A DNA stretch of 64,000 nt from Psettodes erumei (Eukaryota; Chordata; Actinopteri; Pleuronectiformes; Psettodidae), in assembly GCA_016785225.1 (NCBI GenBank), contig JAFBJZ010000454.1, positions 486,501 through 550,500 of the forward strand, written 5' to 3'. Of the stretch, positions 22,255 through 34,262 are shown piece by piece. The translations under genes were made by a program, and so were the position numbers. Below the pieces are notes generated by a model, which was not told the DNA's origin, ran no database searches, and saw nothing but the letters and a program-made list of their open reading frames with translations. How positions within the stretch are numbered: the stretch's first letter is position 1; every line of letters starts with the position of its first letter.

Positions 22255-22510
22255 CAGAAGGTTTATTTAGGCCGGATCTGAATTCATAGCCAGACTGATG
22301 TTGCAACTGTTTCCATAATTATTATTCCCAAGCTGTGAGCTCTTATAAAAATATGTTTACACAACATTTGAAACTGGAAATCTGCTGAATAATTTAAATG
22401 ATACTGCATGTTACGGCTGGCCACCATCTTCATATGGGCTCTATATTAGCTATAATTATATTAGTTTATGGCAAATGCAAAAGAACTTTAGGGGTTGAAA
22501 CTCTTGTGGG
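22255..22510. promoter_or_regulatory. Candidate AT-rich CNE
   Basis: Non-repetitive AT-rich segment with CCATAATTATTATTCC, AATAATTTAAATGATAC and GCTATAATTATATTAG. It stands out against GC-rich neighbours. Regulatory function is inferred from texture alone. Confidence 0.3.
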
Positions 22511-22913
22511 GAAAATGTTTTTGCAGGTCAGAACCGAAACCATCGTCGGTGCCAGGATCATTAGCAGCACCAGCATCATATAGTTTAGCTTGGTGGCTAA
22601 ATGCTAACTCCACTTCCTCCCGTCTAGCGTCTCCCCGCGCAGCATTCGCAGACCTGGACGATGTCCATCTTGATTTGACAGTAAGACGAGACGCAGGAGT
22701 CGGTTCAGCGAGTCCACCTGAAGCCGCGATCGCCGCCTCCCTGCATTTGCAGTCTGAGCCGCGGTGCATCTGAACAAAGCAGAAAAAAAAACTGGAGCCG
22801 GGGTGATGTATAACATTAGGACCTTTTTCACAATCATAACTTCTCAGGCTGAGCAGAGCTGCTCGGCTCCCTAAAATAGTCCTGCAGTGCTGTGAATGCA
22901 TAATCAGGAACTC

Positions 22914-22940
22914 GCAGGCGGGCGGGCGGGCGGGCGGCCA
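22914..22940. repeat. (GGGC)n tract
   Basis: Five to six GGGC units within a GC-rich pocket that also contains GGCCAGCCGCCGG. Confidence 0.85.
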
Positions 22941-23753
22941 GCCGCCGGACTAAAACCATCCCCACCAGCCCCGCATCCCTCCAGATCCATAATAGATGAG
23001 TGTCCCAACCAAACCGTCTCTCATCACCGGTTCGCAGGGGGTCAGAACCCTCACTCTTGTACAACCAGGCTGAGCTAAGTGGTGCCGAATGGATATAATC
23101 TGTCACATCCAATCAATTGAAGTACTGCAGAATGAAAGGGTAGCAGGGTGGGGTTAAAGAACAGAGTGATGGAGATGTGTGTGTGTGGGGCAGAGATCAG
23201 ACCCACAGAATAGGACAGGAGAAAGGGAGGAGCAGCGGAAAATGAAAGATGGAAAAGTCAGCTGCAGAGAGAGACAGAACTTCAATCAAACCCCCCACTT
23301 GAATAAGTCATGTCTTTCTAATAGACTCCAGGAAATAGTCATGAATATATAAAGAGGGACCGTGCATTAATCAGATCCTCTTACCTCCCCCTCTTTGTGG
23401 GCGCACTGAAAATTGTACCTTTTCAGCCACTAATCTGCCACCGAGTCGGAGACAAGTCCAGGGAGAGGGAGAGACGGGCGAGAGACCACAGGTTTGAGCT
23501 TCCACACCGTCGCCGTCTGGGATGTGGGACGCAAATCAAAATATATGGTATGAAAGATCCCGGCACGTGATTCCCCTCCTGTTTGATGTTTTCCCATTTC
23601 TTTATCGCAACAGCCGCGCCCCGCGGGGCGACACAAATCCATACGGGCGAAACGACGCATGGCCGTAAATAAGATGAGTCTGAAAGGAAACAAAGCGTGA
23701 TGGCTGCTCCTGAGCTGTGTGGCACCTGTAACCTTTGTCAGGGTGGAGGAGAG

Positions 23754-23755
<2 letters not shown>

Positions 23756-23786
<31 letters not shown>

Positions 23787-23801
23787 TGGTGGTGGTGGTG
23801 G
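23756..23801. repeat. (GT)n then (GGT)n compound microsatellite
   Basis: About 14 GT units run directly into five to six GGT units. Confidence 0.96.
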
Positions 23802-23919
23802 GGAGGTTGCCAGCAGGGTGGAGGCAGACTAGCAGATTAAAGTGGCTTTTCATTTTGCTACAGAAACAGCTGGGATGCTTTCTTTTCACTCTGCTGGTGG
23901 CCAGGCTCTCTCCCTCTCG

Positions 23920-24042
<123 letters not shown>

Positions 24043-24117
24043 GTTGTCACCTGCATTGCAGCTGGAGCTAAATTTAGAGTCTGACAGATGTATGTCTGCT
24101 CCAAGTGTTTTGAACTC

Positions 24118-24133
24118 GATAGATAGATAGATG

Positions 24134-24165
<32 letters not shown>
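24118..24165. repeat. (GATA)n microsatellite
   Basis: About 12 units with one GATG, 75 bp downstream of the long GT array. Confidence 0.96.
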
Positions 24166-24400
24166 TTGAAGCTTAATGGTGAATGAAAGTGGAAAAGTGC
24201 AGCAGCGATGGAGGGTGGAAATGAGGCTGCGAAGGGCCGAGATAAAGAGAGATGACACAGAGAGAAATCAGACAGCAGGAGGTTGGTGGGAAGCACCAGC
24301 TGCCGTCCCCGCGTCGCTCTCTCTCCTTTTTATCCCTGCATCATCTCAGTCACCATAAGCCACTGTGCTTTGTGGCTCTGCTGCTAGCATGGTGTCAGAT

Positions 24401-24426
24401 TGTGTGTGTGTGTGTGTGTGCGTGCG
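24401..24426. repeat. (GT)n microsatellite
   Basis: About 10 units, then GCGTGCGTG. Confidence 0.94.
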
Positions 24427-24507
24427 TGGGATCATAATAATCAGTGTGCTTGTGCCGCCTGTCAGGTTTAGCGCCTGCCCTTTTGTTCCAGCTCGGCCCA
24501 TATATGT

Positions 24508-24550
24508 AAAAAAAAAAAAAAAAACAGGACTCAGAGCGGCGAGGCTCAAT

Positions 24551-24592
<42 letters not shown>

Positions 24593-24614
24593 CAACAACA
24601 ACAACAACAACAAA
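24508..24614. repeat. Poly-A, (CA)n and (CAA)n cluster
   Basis: An A-run (about 24508-24524), a short unique spacer, (CA)20 at 24552-24591, then (CAA)7 at 24592-24614 continuing without a break. Confidence 0.95.
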
Positions 24615-24757
24615 ATCCCCAGAGCTTCACATTCTCATCTACCATTGCATCTAACTGATTGTTTTTCCGCACCACGGCTGCAGAGGAATTTGAATTTAGC
24701 CAAATCAGCTCTGCAGGAAGTCACCAGAGGCTGCAGCTATTGTATACCCATATGAAG

Positions 24758-24783
24758 ACAGATAGATAAATAGATAGATAGAA
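24758..24783. repeat. Short (GATA)n
   Basis: Imperfect GATA/AATA units. Confidence 0.85.
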
Positions 24784-24925
24784 CTCATACGGTAGGAAAT
24801 AACCCTGACAACAAATGCAGTAATATGGCAAATGCTTCAAAACCTCATTCTCCAGCTGAGGTCTCACACCGCCTTCCTGCCATATTGAGTTTATTGTTAT
24901 TGTGCCCTGTTGACGGTTTGTGTTT

Positions 24926-24929
<4 letters not shown>

Positions 24930-24960
<31 letters not shown>
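24930..24960. repeat. (GT)n microsatellite
   Basis: About 15 units. Confidence 0.96.
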
Positions 24961-24963
<3 letters not shown>

Positions 24964-25398
24964 CTAGTGTTAATTACAAACAGGACGTAGGGGAATTTCT
25001 TCAGACTGTAATCTCCCACTTGGAATCGTGGGAAGCGATAAATATCAGAATTCTCAGTTCCCTTCTCTTTTGAATGGAGTCAGCCTGACTTTCTGATGAA
25101 GTCACACCGCAGATAAAACAGATTTTCAGCGTTCAGGGTTCAAATTATCCTTCAAAGTGAGCGTCGCCTCGTTTTCCCTCGGCTGCGTCTCCCGTCACAC
25201 GAGCGCGGCGTGCCAAGCGGGCTGAAATGAGAGGAGTCGGATGAGCACTCTCACTGAATTCATCACGCTTTATTAATAAAGCTCGGCGGCACGAGACAAA
25301 TTTCAGCCGACGCCGGCGTCGTCGGTTTATGACTTCTCTAATTGCGAATTTTATTGAAGCCTGCGTTTAGACCTGAGAGACTCGACGACATTTTAAGT

Positions 25399-25400
<2 letters not shown>

Positions 25401-25429
<29 letters not shown>
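25401..25429. repeat. (GT)n microsatellite
   Basis: About 14 units. Confidence 0.96.
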
Positions 25430-25432
<3 letters not shown>

Positions 25433-25615
25433 ATCCTCCTTTGCAAGGTCTGATCCGGTTGTGATGCTGGATGCCATTTGTAATTATATATTTATCATTC
25501 ATTAGATTCATATTATACTCTCAACCAGCCTTAATATCAATCAGTCAATAGGCTGGTTGCATTTCTAATTATCAGTCCATCAATCAAATCTGGAGGACAA
25601 AACACTGATGAACTT

Positions 25616-25661
25616 AGATGGATGGAAAGATAGATAGATAGATGGATGGATGGGTAGATAG
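25616..25661. repeat. (GATA/GATG)n microsatellite
   Basis: Mixed GATG, GATA and GGTA tetramers, about 11 units. Confidence 0.9.
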
Positions 25662-25771
25662 AAATAAAGGCAGCGGGTGTGATTTTGAATTCTTCGGCTG
25701 CAGAGGTCCACAGTTCATAGTTCATATCAGATTATATTAGCCTCCACAGTTTCTCTGTCTGAGTCTTTTCG

Positions 25772-25773
<2 letters not shown>

Positions 25774-25808
<35 letters not shown>

Positions 25809-25818
25809 TGTGTGTGTC
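25774..25818. repeat. (GT)n microsatellite
   Basis: About 21 units with one TC break. Confidence 0.96.
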
Positions 25819-25974
25819 TCTGCTGTGTAATTGCTGAGGGAGGTGAAAGATTATATTACATCGGCTCCTGGCGTGAAGGGCCAAGGCCACGGAGGGGGAG
25901 ACGCCAAGCTCCACAACCAGGAGGAAAATATCTTCTTTTTTTCTGCCGTTGGCGTCCTTGAGCTCGACTCTGCA

Positions 25975-26036
25975 CCCCTACCTGCCCCACCCACACCACC
26001 CACCCCACCCACACCCCCACCTCCCTCACCCCGCCC
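25975..26036 (-). repeat. CCCACC C-rich tract
   Basis: About ten C-runs separated by A. The - strand has the pattern of a G-quadruplex. Confidence 0.88.
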
Positions 26037-26156
26037 GCGGAGGGCACCTCTGCACGTTGACCCACTGTGACGCAAAGTGAAGAAACAAAAAAAAAAGCAC
26101 CTCCAGAGGGTAGATGAAGGAAATAACTCCCTCATTAACCTGGATGTAATGTGGAG

Positions 26157-26210
26157 GTGTGTGTGTGTGTGTGTTTGGGGAGGCGGGGGTGGGTGGGTGG
26201 GGTGGGGGTG
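26157..26210 (+). repeat. (GT)n followed by GGGTG G-rich tract
   Basis: GT units to 26174, then GGGGAGGCGGGGGTGGGTGG and more G-runs to 26210. It is the approximate reverse complement of the C-rich tract 140 bp upstream. Confidence 0.9.
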
Positions 26211-26329
26211 ACCACGAGGTTGGCGCGCCTCATTAAGGTGCACGGGAGAAAATCAGGTGAGTTGTGCATGAGGACGCACAATACGCTGGATTGATAAAAT
26301 CGGTGCAGGCCCGGTGAGAGAGAGAACGT

Positions 26330-26780
26330 GTCTCACATTTCTGTTTATCTAATTATCATTTTCTGTGTCTCCTCCATCACAGTGTCTCTCCAGGAACTCT
26401 ACTGGAAAAATAATTATAAATTGCCCTCTCACAGAAACACATTTTTCATATCTTTTGCTATCACAAAGACAAACTGCCAAATGATGCGGGCATAAATTCT
26501 CTCCTCAGATAGCGCGCGCTCATCGGGTGAATAGTTAGCAGAGATTGACACGCCGGGGAGGGGAAACAATTTCAAATCATTGGGATGCAAAATTGAAGTG
26601 GGAAAAAAAGTATATCTTGGGTGTTGTGGTGTTTTATTACAGCTACTCCTCCTCTTTTTTCTCCATTGGTTCATCCATCAAATGCCAAGAGGAGGGCCCT
26701 TACACAACCTGACTGTGAACCAAGCAGGAATGAGATTATTGGAAAGTTTGCTATGCTGGCAGACATAATCCATGAGTAGC
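26330..26780. promoter_or_regulatory. Candidate conserved non-coding element
   Basis: About 450 bp of non-repetitive, AT-leaning sequence with TCTAATTATCATTTTC, AATAATTATAAATTGCC, TTCATATCTTTTGCTATC and GGGATGCAAAATTGAAG. No coding frame beyond 62-81 codons. Texture resembles developmental CNEs; conservation is untested. Confidence 0.3.
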
Positions 26781-28499
26781 CTCACATTATAATGTTGTAT
26801 ATGAGCATACATGACATGGATTACAAAAAGAAACGCAATGTTCATTCTGCTGCTTTCTAGATATTTACTTCTTGAATGCAATAATTTAATCTGAAACTCT
26901 GGTCTGCAAGTTTTTTTTGGACTAACGAGGTTGTTTCAGCGAAGGTAAAGGTGTGTTCATCCATCAAACCAAGTCAGCAGCTCTGAGTGGAGGGCAAGGG
27001 AAAAAAAAGTCGAGAAAAGTCGACGCACAATCTCAGCCGACTCCCCGTCCTTCAGTGTTTTTTGTTTTGTTTCTGCGGCTCCACTTGAAAATGAAGAAAT
27101 CATTAGCGAAGCTCGCTTACGACATCAGAAGATCCCAACTCTTTCTAGTGTCAGAAAAAGACGTTGAGATTAGTTTGCTCATTATTAAAGTTTATGCATG
27201 TGTGTGTTTACATCCCGCAGCAGTAAGAAACAAGGGTTTAACTGTCTGCACAAACTGGGTGTTGCGTCAGTTTTGGAGTTTGCCTCCACGTCGCCCCCCC
27301 GCCCCCCGGCCGTGCTCCTCGTGCCCGGCAGCCCGGGCTCAGCGGTGGGTCTCTGAAGCGAGCAGATAATTCCCCGGCGGGTCGCCGCCAAACGCTCCCT
27401 CATCTCTCAGACCCAGTCGCAGATTAATGGCCTGGTGGCTGAATTCAGACGCTCTGTCTTCTCCGATAATCAAAGGCAGAGGCGAGACTGTTGGGAGAGG
27501 GAGTTTCTTTAAAGACAGAAAGAAAAAAAGCAACAGCGGAGGGAGAAAGTTGAGAGGAGCTCGGTTTGCAGAGGGACTAAAAGTAAAGCCACTCTTCAAA
27601 TTCATGCGTTTAATTGTGAAACTGCTGGGTGCCGCTCTCCTCTGAGGAGACTCACAACACTGAGCTGGTTCGTCTGGCTCCCTCTCTGTTTTTTTTTTCT
27701 GGCCCATTTCTGCACATCACTGTGCATCTGATCAGGTGCAGCGATGGTTTCAGGAGGCTGCTGTGGAACACAGAAACGTCTTCCACCTCTGCTGCTCTAT
27801 TTTCAGCTCCACCAAGGCGTGAGCTCCACTGTTGGCTCAGATTAACTTCAGAGCCGCAAAAAAGAAGCGTCCGTGTGCGTGCACCGTGTAAGTAAAGAGT
27901 CTTGTTATATAAAGTTGTTTTAGTTCATTGAATCCAAACCTCGGGTCCTGCGAGAAGTGTTAATCTCCAGCAACGTGTGAGTCTGAGCCGCCGCTGACCA
28001 GAGGTGGATTTTTTAAAATAAAGGAAGACAATCTCAAAACGACATCTGAAGCCGTTTTTATCTCCGCCTGACTCGGGTTAGAAAGGGATTTCTGGGGGCT
28101 GATACATCCTCAGCCGCCTGGATGATTCTTCACGACAGTTGGAGACATTTTCCACAACCAGGCGAACGAGGGTTCACGTCAGCCGACCGTGTGAAAGAGT
28201 CCGGAGGTCACGGATCGGTCGCTCCAGATGCACCGAGCTATAAGTTTCAAACTCTTCAGGATTAGATCGAGTAGGATCATGTGAGCTTGAAAAGATACAT
28301 ATAATGAGAAGATGATAATCAGAATTGATTTATCTCAAAAAGAAACGTGAGCAAAACACACTGCGCACTTGGCAACCGTGATGACTCTATTTTCATCTTT
28401 TTCATCTTCATCTCTGGGTGGGACCTTTGTTTTTTTTTTTTTTGGTGGAACGTCAACGATCTCGCTTAAAACTTCAAAATATATAAATAAATAAGCAAA
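26781..28499. other. Unique non-coding DNA
   Basis: No gene accepted. Frames at 26953-27369 and 27339-27707 overlap each other on opposite strands. The T-run at 28430-28443 is the only simple tract of note. Confidence 0.45.
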
Positions 28500-28720
28500 T
28501 CAGCCGCTCGCATCTGTGTTAAGACAGGCTAAGTTGACAGAATGAGGCTGACATTTACTTTAATGGCCATCTCAGAGCCGGCAGTGAAGTTGTCAGCCAT
28601 TAGAGTGCATTTCTGTCTCGCTGCTGCGGGACACAGCCAATACATAACAATATGGCATAAAGGCTAACAGGCCGTCCCTGTCTTCACAGGGCCTTAATTG
28701 GAATCTGTAGACAGAGCGTC
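28500..28720. promoter_or_regulatory. Candidate conserved non-coding element
   Basis: Even-composition block with GACATTTACTTTAATGGCC, GTCAGCCATTAGAG, CATAACAATATGGCATAAA and CCTTAATTGG. TAATGG and CATTAG are homeodomain-type cores. Recognised by texture only. Confidence 0.3.
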
Positions 28721-29226
28721 CACGCCACTCACTCAGGAGCTGCAGATAAAAAACACACGGTGAGGTCCTGGTGCATCGCTCTCTGGGGATTACGGTTCAG
28801 ATGCTCCTCAGCGGATCATAAAATCCCAAACAGCTCCTAATGTAATCAAGTTCAGATAGAGACGTGTTTCTGAAGCCTGACACGCTTTGGGTCTCGTGCA
28901 TTTTGTTGCACTGAACCTGGATCAGATCCTTTTTTTACTTATAACCTTTAATTACAGTGTTTATAATGGTATGTGTTACAGTGCGTTTCATAAATGCCAG
29001 AACTCGTTTGACTCCAGTTTCAGCACCTTCCCGGGTCAATATTTATAGTGTGTGTTTTCACACCGGATAATAGCTCAATAATAATCCGTCTTTGTCTATT
29101 TTGGTCAAAACAACCCCAGAGATTTAATGGGATTTGTACTTGAGCGCAGGCTGATTGATGGGCCAGGCACAGTAAGTGGTACCATACATCATAATAGCAT
29201 GTGAAGTACTTTGGTATGTAGATAAA

Positions 29227-29229
<3 letters not shown>
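28721..29229. other. Unique non-coding DNA
   Basis: Nothing recognised beyond short random frames. Confidence 0.45.
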
Positions 29230-29257
<28 letters not shown>

Positions 29258-29258
29258 A
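29230..29258. repeat. (GT)n microsatellite
   Basis: About 14 units. Confidence 0.96.
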
Positions 29259-29335
29259 ACCCTCAGACCTGCTGTGAGCGTGTCCAGATTTCAGTCTCTA
29301 TTCCTGCTGTCTATCTCAGTAATGAGCCAACCCAC

Positions 29336-29364
29336 TATTATTATTATTATTATTATTATTATTT
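29336..29364. repeat. (ATT)n trinucleotide repeat
   Basis: About 9 units. Confidence 0.95.
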
Positions 29365-29541
29365 TTACATTCAGCTTCTTACTTTAGATCACAAATGGTC
29401 TTTTTCCGTCAGCCCAGAATCAAAAAGCGCAGCGGGGAGCCGGAGACGGAGAGGCAGCGCTGACACCCTTTGAGTTTCCCCTCATGGTGACTAATTAACC
29501 TTTCAGGTTCTTCAAGTCTCCATCATCACGGTGACACCCAG

Positions 29542-29841
29542 GAGTGTGTGTGCAGTGTGTGTGAGAGTGTGTGCAGTGTGTGTGCAGTGTGTGAGTGTGT
29601 GTGCAGTGTGTGTGCAGTGTGTGTGAGTTTGTGTGCAGTGTGCGTGCAGTGTGTGTGCAGTGTGTGAGTGTGTGTGTGCAGTGTGTGTGAGTGTGTGTGT
29701 GCAGTGTGTGTGCAGTGTGTGAGTGTGTGTGTGCAGTGTGTGTGCAGTGTGTGTGAGTGTGTGTGCAGTGTGTGTGCAGTGTGTGTGTGAGTGTGTGTGT
29801 GCAGTGTGTGCAGTGTGTGTGAGTGTGTGTGTGAGTGTGTG

Positions 29842-29884
<43 letters not shown>

Positions 29885-30212
29885 TGTGTGTGTGTGTGTG
29901 TGCAGTGTGTGTGTGCAGTGTGTGTGCAGTGTGTGTGTGTGTGTGTGCAGTGTGTGTGAGTGTGTGTGCAGTGTGTGTGTGTGTGTGTGTGCAGTGTGTG
30001 TGTGTGTGTGTGAGTGTGTGTGCAGTGTGTGTGCAGTGTGTGTGCAGTGTGTGTGTGTGCAGTGTGTGTGAGTGTGTGTGTGTGTGTGCAGTGTGTGACA
30101 GTGTGTGTGCAGTGTGTGTGTGTGTGTGTGTGCAGTGTGTGTGTGGTGTGTGTGTGTGCAGTGTGTGTGCAGTGTGTGTGTGCAGTGTGTGTGCAGTGTG
30201 TGAGTGTGTGTG

Positions 30213-30257
<45 letters not shown>

Positions 30258-30352
30258 GTGTGTGTGTGTGTGTGTGTGTAATAACACAGCTGTTTGCAGT
30301 GTGTAAAGTGTGTGTGCAGTGTGTGTGTGAGTGTTAATAACACAGCTGTTTG
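29542..30352 (+). repeat. GT/GCAGT/GAGT complex minisatellite
   Basis: About 800 bp assembled from GTGTGTGCA, GTGTGTGA and plain GT units of variable number. The array has a higher-order look: GCAGTGTGTGTGCAGTGTGTGAG-like blocks recur in shuffled order. Near its 3' end the unique string TAATAACACAGCTGTTTG occurs twice (30279-30296 and 30335-30352), once on each side of a short GT/GCAGT block, so the array edge has been tandemly duplicated. Long six-frame open frames here are repeat translations (VCVQCV, HTHTLH) and not genes. Confidence 0.95.
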
Positions 30353-32138
30353 TTTTAAAGGACCTGCGATGAAGCGTGGAGGGTGGGGGCTCGTTTTCCA
30401 ACCCGACTTTTCTCCAATAATTCATAATTACCTTCAGGATTATTGAACATATTAAAATGGTTTTGTACCTTGTCTGTACTGCGGTGCACCCTGGGGGTTG
30501 ATGAGGTCAGAGCAGGGACACCAGACTCTCAGCTCTCCCATGTATTCGCTCCAGTTAGTTACTAACTTCCTGTCACTTCCTGTATTTCGCTGAATAAAAC
30601 CCTTTATGTTCAATGCGCAGACGTTACAGTAAGTAAAGGACAGATTTTAGGTTTGAAGCTGAACTCTGTCAGCTGTTTGCAAAGCTAACAGCTGTTTGAA
30701 GCGACGTTGACAGTAAAACTTGTTTTCTGTGTTCACAGCTCGACACTTTACATGCACAAACCCCCCCCTAAAAAAAAAAAAAAAAGGAGGTGATATGATC
30801 AGTGCACCTGCTCCATGTCCAACCCCCCCCCGTCCTCGCCACTCAATTCATCACGTCCTGCCTGCAGACATCTCTGTCTCTGCGCTGTAATCTGTCTCTT
30901 CACACCCTCTGCGTTTTTCCTCCAGCCACGCTGATGATTTTTATCTTACGTCTCCTTGTGGAAGTAAAGAGAGGAAGGGAGGGAGCAAGGGACAAAGGGA
31001 GCGTAAAGAAAAGAAGGAGGGGGGGGTTGGTGTTTTTGTGAGACAGAGCACTCCAGAGACGGATATACCCGGCAGAGATCTCTTTGAGTGTCTCAGATCT
31101 GCTGGAAAAAAAAGAAGGTGTCTCACTGGAAGATCAGTCCCCAGTGAGCAGGAGAATAAAATATATATTTTTAATATTTCTGTCAGACACATTCAGTTTG
31201 ATCGTTGGGGGGGTTTACACTGTGGGATCTGGAGGATCATCTTTTGGCTTGTGTTGTGCCTCGCCTAGTAATATATTTGCAGAGTATCAGCCAATCGGAA
31301 GTGAGTGGAAGTGAAAAGTGTCGGTGCGGAGCTGCAGGTTTTTTAACAGGCATTAACAGGCTGTTTATGGACCATTAGGGCAGGACGTGATCGCTCTCCA
31401 GGTTTACTTCCTTTCCAGTAATGTCAGAAATGTAAAACTTTTTAACGACCTGTAAATGCGTCGTAAAGTCGTCCCTTTCCCTTTCCTGCACCATCCACTG
31501 TAAAATAAAAAAACAAAACCAGCTAAGAATAGGAGCAATCAAACCAAATTCAACTAAGTGGAAAAAATATTCACATCTTGTCCCGCTCTTAATGAGCGGA
31601 AGAAAAAAGTTATTTTCGATCCATGTTGATCCAGGTGCTGATTGCACAGTGTGAATACCTGTGCAGGTGTGGCGTCAGGCCGGACCTGACGTCAGCCCAG
31701 ATAAAAAGGTTTCAGATCCGACCACTGACCTCTGTAATATTTCTGATTTTGCATTTGTACTTCAAACGCTTTGTTTCTGGAAAGAAACTCTGTATATGTC
31801 TCATCCGAGATACAGCACATGCATTAAAGATGGTCATGTAACTTTAAGAACCCAAACACATTACATCACTGAACTGCCGGGCGTTTAATTCATTCATTCA
31901 CTGTGAAGCAGCTAAACTCACAAACTCTGTTTTTCCTGATTCAACATGAAAGCAACATTTTTTTAAATCTCCGTTTACATTGAATTAATGATAAGAGAAT
32001 TTCATTTCGCAAAACTCATAAGTTTACTGTGCTGAATTTTCCGTATTTCGAGGAATGAGGTCATAACACCGCAGACCTGTATGACTTTTACTGCTCGCTC
32101 TTATTGTCTGTTGCAGCCTCCAACCAAACACGCCCCAA
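30353..32138. other. Unique non-coding DNA with homopolymers
   Basis: C-run plus A-run at 30760-30785, C-run at 30823-30831. A full CRE palindrome TGACGTCA lies at 31687-31694. No gene accepted. Confidence 0.45.
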
Positions 32139-32151
32139 CACACACACACAG

Positions 32152-32194
<43 letters not shown>
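32139..32194. repeat. (CA)n microsatellite
   Basis: About 20 clean units after a GCACG break. Confidence 0.96.
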
Positions 32195-32197
<3 letters not shown>

Positions 32198-33265
32198 CAC
32201 ACTGCCAAACAACGCAGCGACACACAATCTCATATGTGCACAGCGGGTGCTTTACAAGAGAGAGTGGGAAAGCTCTATTACTCTTCCTCCTCTCACAATT
32301 TCTCAGGGGGTCTTAAAAAGTAATGTGTTTTCAAATGCAGGGCTCGAGCTTGTCGCCGGGCCCGGCTGGCTCGCCGTGATATATGAGCCGAGAAGCAGGC
32401 GGGAGGGCGGCCGTGCACGGGAAGCCACGCACGGTCCGGTCTGCGGCATCACAGCGCGGTGGAACGTGCTGCACGCCGCTTACAGGAGAACCCTAACACT
32501 ATCAGTGGTTAGTGATACACAAAGTGCTTCTTTATGCAGCTGCAGCTTCATCACAACGTGCAGAAACCTTCTGTAAGCAGCTACAACCTCCACGTCTAAT
32601 GACCCAGACCAGCCGGTCTTAATTGGTGCCTGTTTGGCCCGGTGGTTCAGCGTGAGGTCATCAATAAGCGACCTCATATGAGACGGGGCATCACAAACTA
32701 AACCTGTGCTCATTAATTCCCGCTGATGTGACGCTATCTCAGCTTTTATTTTCTGAACTGGTCCCAGTATGCACCTCCATCACTCTCCACGTCTGGATAG
32801 GTTTTTCACAAAAAATGGACGTAAAGTGATTCAGTATTTCGTTATTCGCATGCTGGCCTTCTGCCTGCGTATTATCTTGCTATTAGCGTATTTAAAATTA
32901 AACACATATATCTCATTTCCCTTTCTCTCCAGTCAGAAAGTCACATCTCATCTGTTCTCTGCAGCCAAACAATCAGCTCTGAGCGCCGTCATCAATATTC
33001 TCCAAACGTTACGCGCTTCTTTCTTTATTTAATTAGCCTGTGTCATAGGGCGCCGCTGCACGTGTTTCTACCCCCTCATCCCTCATCAAGCCGAGTGAGA
33101 CATATCTGCTTGTGTGTGGGTCTGTTTATGTGTGTGTGTGTGTGATTCTCTGTCAGCGCCGTGTGTTGATGTTTACCGTCAGCCGCTCGCTTTTGCGCCG
33201 CGGCGGCTGTCACAGGATGACATGCTAATTCGCGGATGCTAAAAAGGAGCAAATGGGGGTTTTTT
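32195..33265. other. Unique non-coding DNA
   Basis: Contains a short (GT)8 at 33129-33144. A GC-rich pocket lies at 32340-32470. No gene accepted. Confidence 0.45.
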
Positions 33266-33372
33266 TGGGGGCGTTTATGGCAGTGAAGTGTAACTATAGA
33301 GTGAGCAGAGAAAACCAATTAGAAATCCAATTACACCTATAATCACTGAGAATCACGCTGCTTAATCTCGTC
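33266..33372. promoter_or_regulatory. Candidate small CNE
   Basis: AAACCAATTAGAAATCCAAT and ACACCTATAATCACTGAG followed by CTGCTTAATCTCG. Two AATTAG/CCAATTA-type homeodomain or CCAAT-like cores. Weak evidence. Confidence 0.22.
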
Positions 33373-34194
33373 CTTGTGCGGGGAGCACGTGGCGGAGGGC
33401 AGGGTCACGCCGTTTATTCGGCGGGCGAGTTTAGCACGCAGGTGTTGTCCTTCTTCTTTCCATCAGCGTCGCGCTCACGTGCTGTGAAAACAAAAAGCGA
33501 TGATGATGAACTATCATCTTTGAATTGCAATGAGACTTTGTGCTTTGATAGTTTGCTTAAACCTTGACATCAGAGAGCATAATTACATAATAACACACGT
33601 AAAAATGTGTTCGCAAGCACGCCGGCGCTCATTAATGCGGACACATGCCAACAGGAAGCTAAATAACACCTCCTGGAATTGGTTAATTGCGGCGTTTGCA
33701 TTCTTTGCTGTGTGTGCGTGTAGTATAAGGTGAGACTCCATGAGAGGAACCCCCACCCGTCTCCGTCGCCTCTCCGGGCGGCGTCGCGCTCTCCGGTCCT
33801 TCGCCGTGCCAAACATTAAGCTTTGAAGTCGAGTTCCGGAGCAAAAAACCTCAACAATCCAAAATCCCTGCGGCGGCGCGGCAGCTCGCGTGTCCTGACT
33901 GCCCCCCCCCGACAGTCGCCACCTGTTTCAGACTGAAACGTTACATGAAATACTCGCTTTGATCGCCACGTTATTTTTGCGCTTTTCCTTTTAATCCCCA
34001 GATTCCTCGCTGTTCCAGCAAAAATGGAAATCTACCCTGATTTGAGTTCAGTTTCGCTGATCTGAGAACAGCGTCAGGCTGCGGATCCCGCTTCCGACGG
34101 GTCCGATGATGGAGAAGGTCTCGTCTGCTTGTTTGATTTGTCTGTCCGACTAATCTCGCCCCGTCCCTCCCCCCTCACCGGCCCGCTCAGTGTC

Positions 34195-34262
34195 TAGCTA
34201 AAAGCCATATTGCTGGAATAATGAAATTAATGTTTTATGGGCCATTACTGGGCTATGATTAG
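34195..34262. promoter_or_regulatory. Candidate small CNE
   Basis: CTAAAAGCCATATTGCTGG, AATAATGAAATTAATG and GGGCCATTACTGGGC sit together in non-repetitive DNA. TAATGAAATTAATG carries two spaced TAAT cores. Confidence 0.25.

Noticed and set aside
29495..30425. Minus-strand open frames of 282 and 299 codons and + frames of 78-140 codons
   Set aside because: They are translations of the GT/GCAGT/GAGT array (HTHT, VCVQ) and persist only because the units lack stop codons.
31687..31694. Full CRE palindrome TGACGTCA
   Set aside because: An 8-bp palindrome is expected about once in 64 kb by chance, and there is no promoter context.
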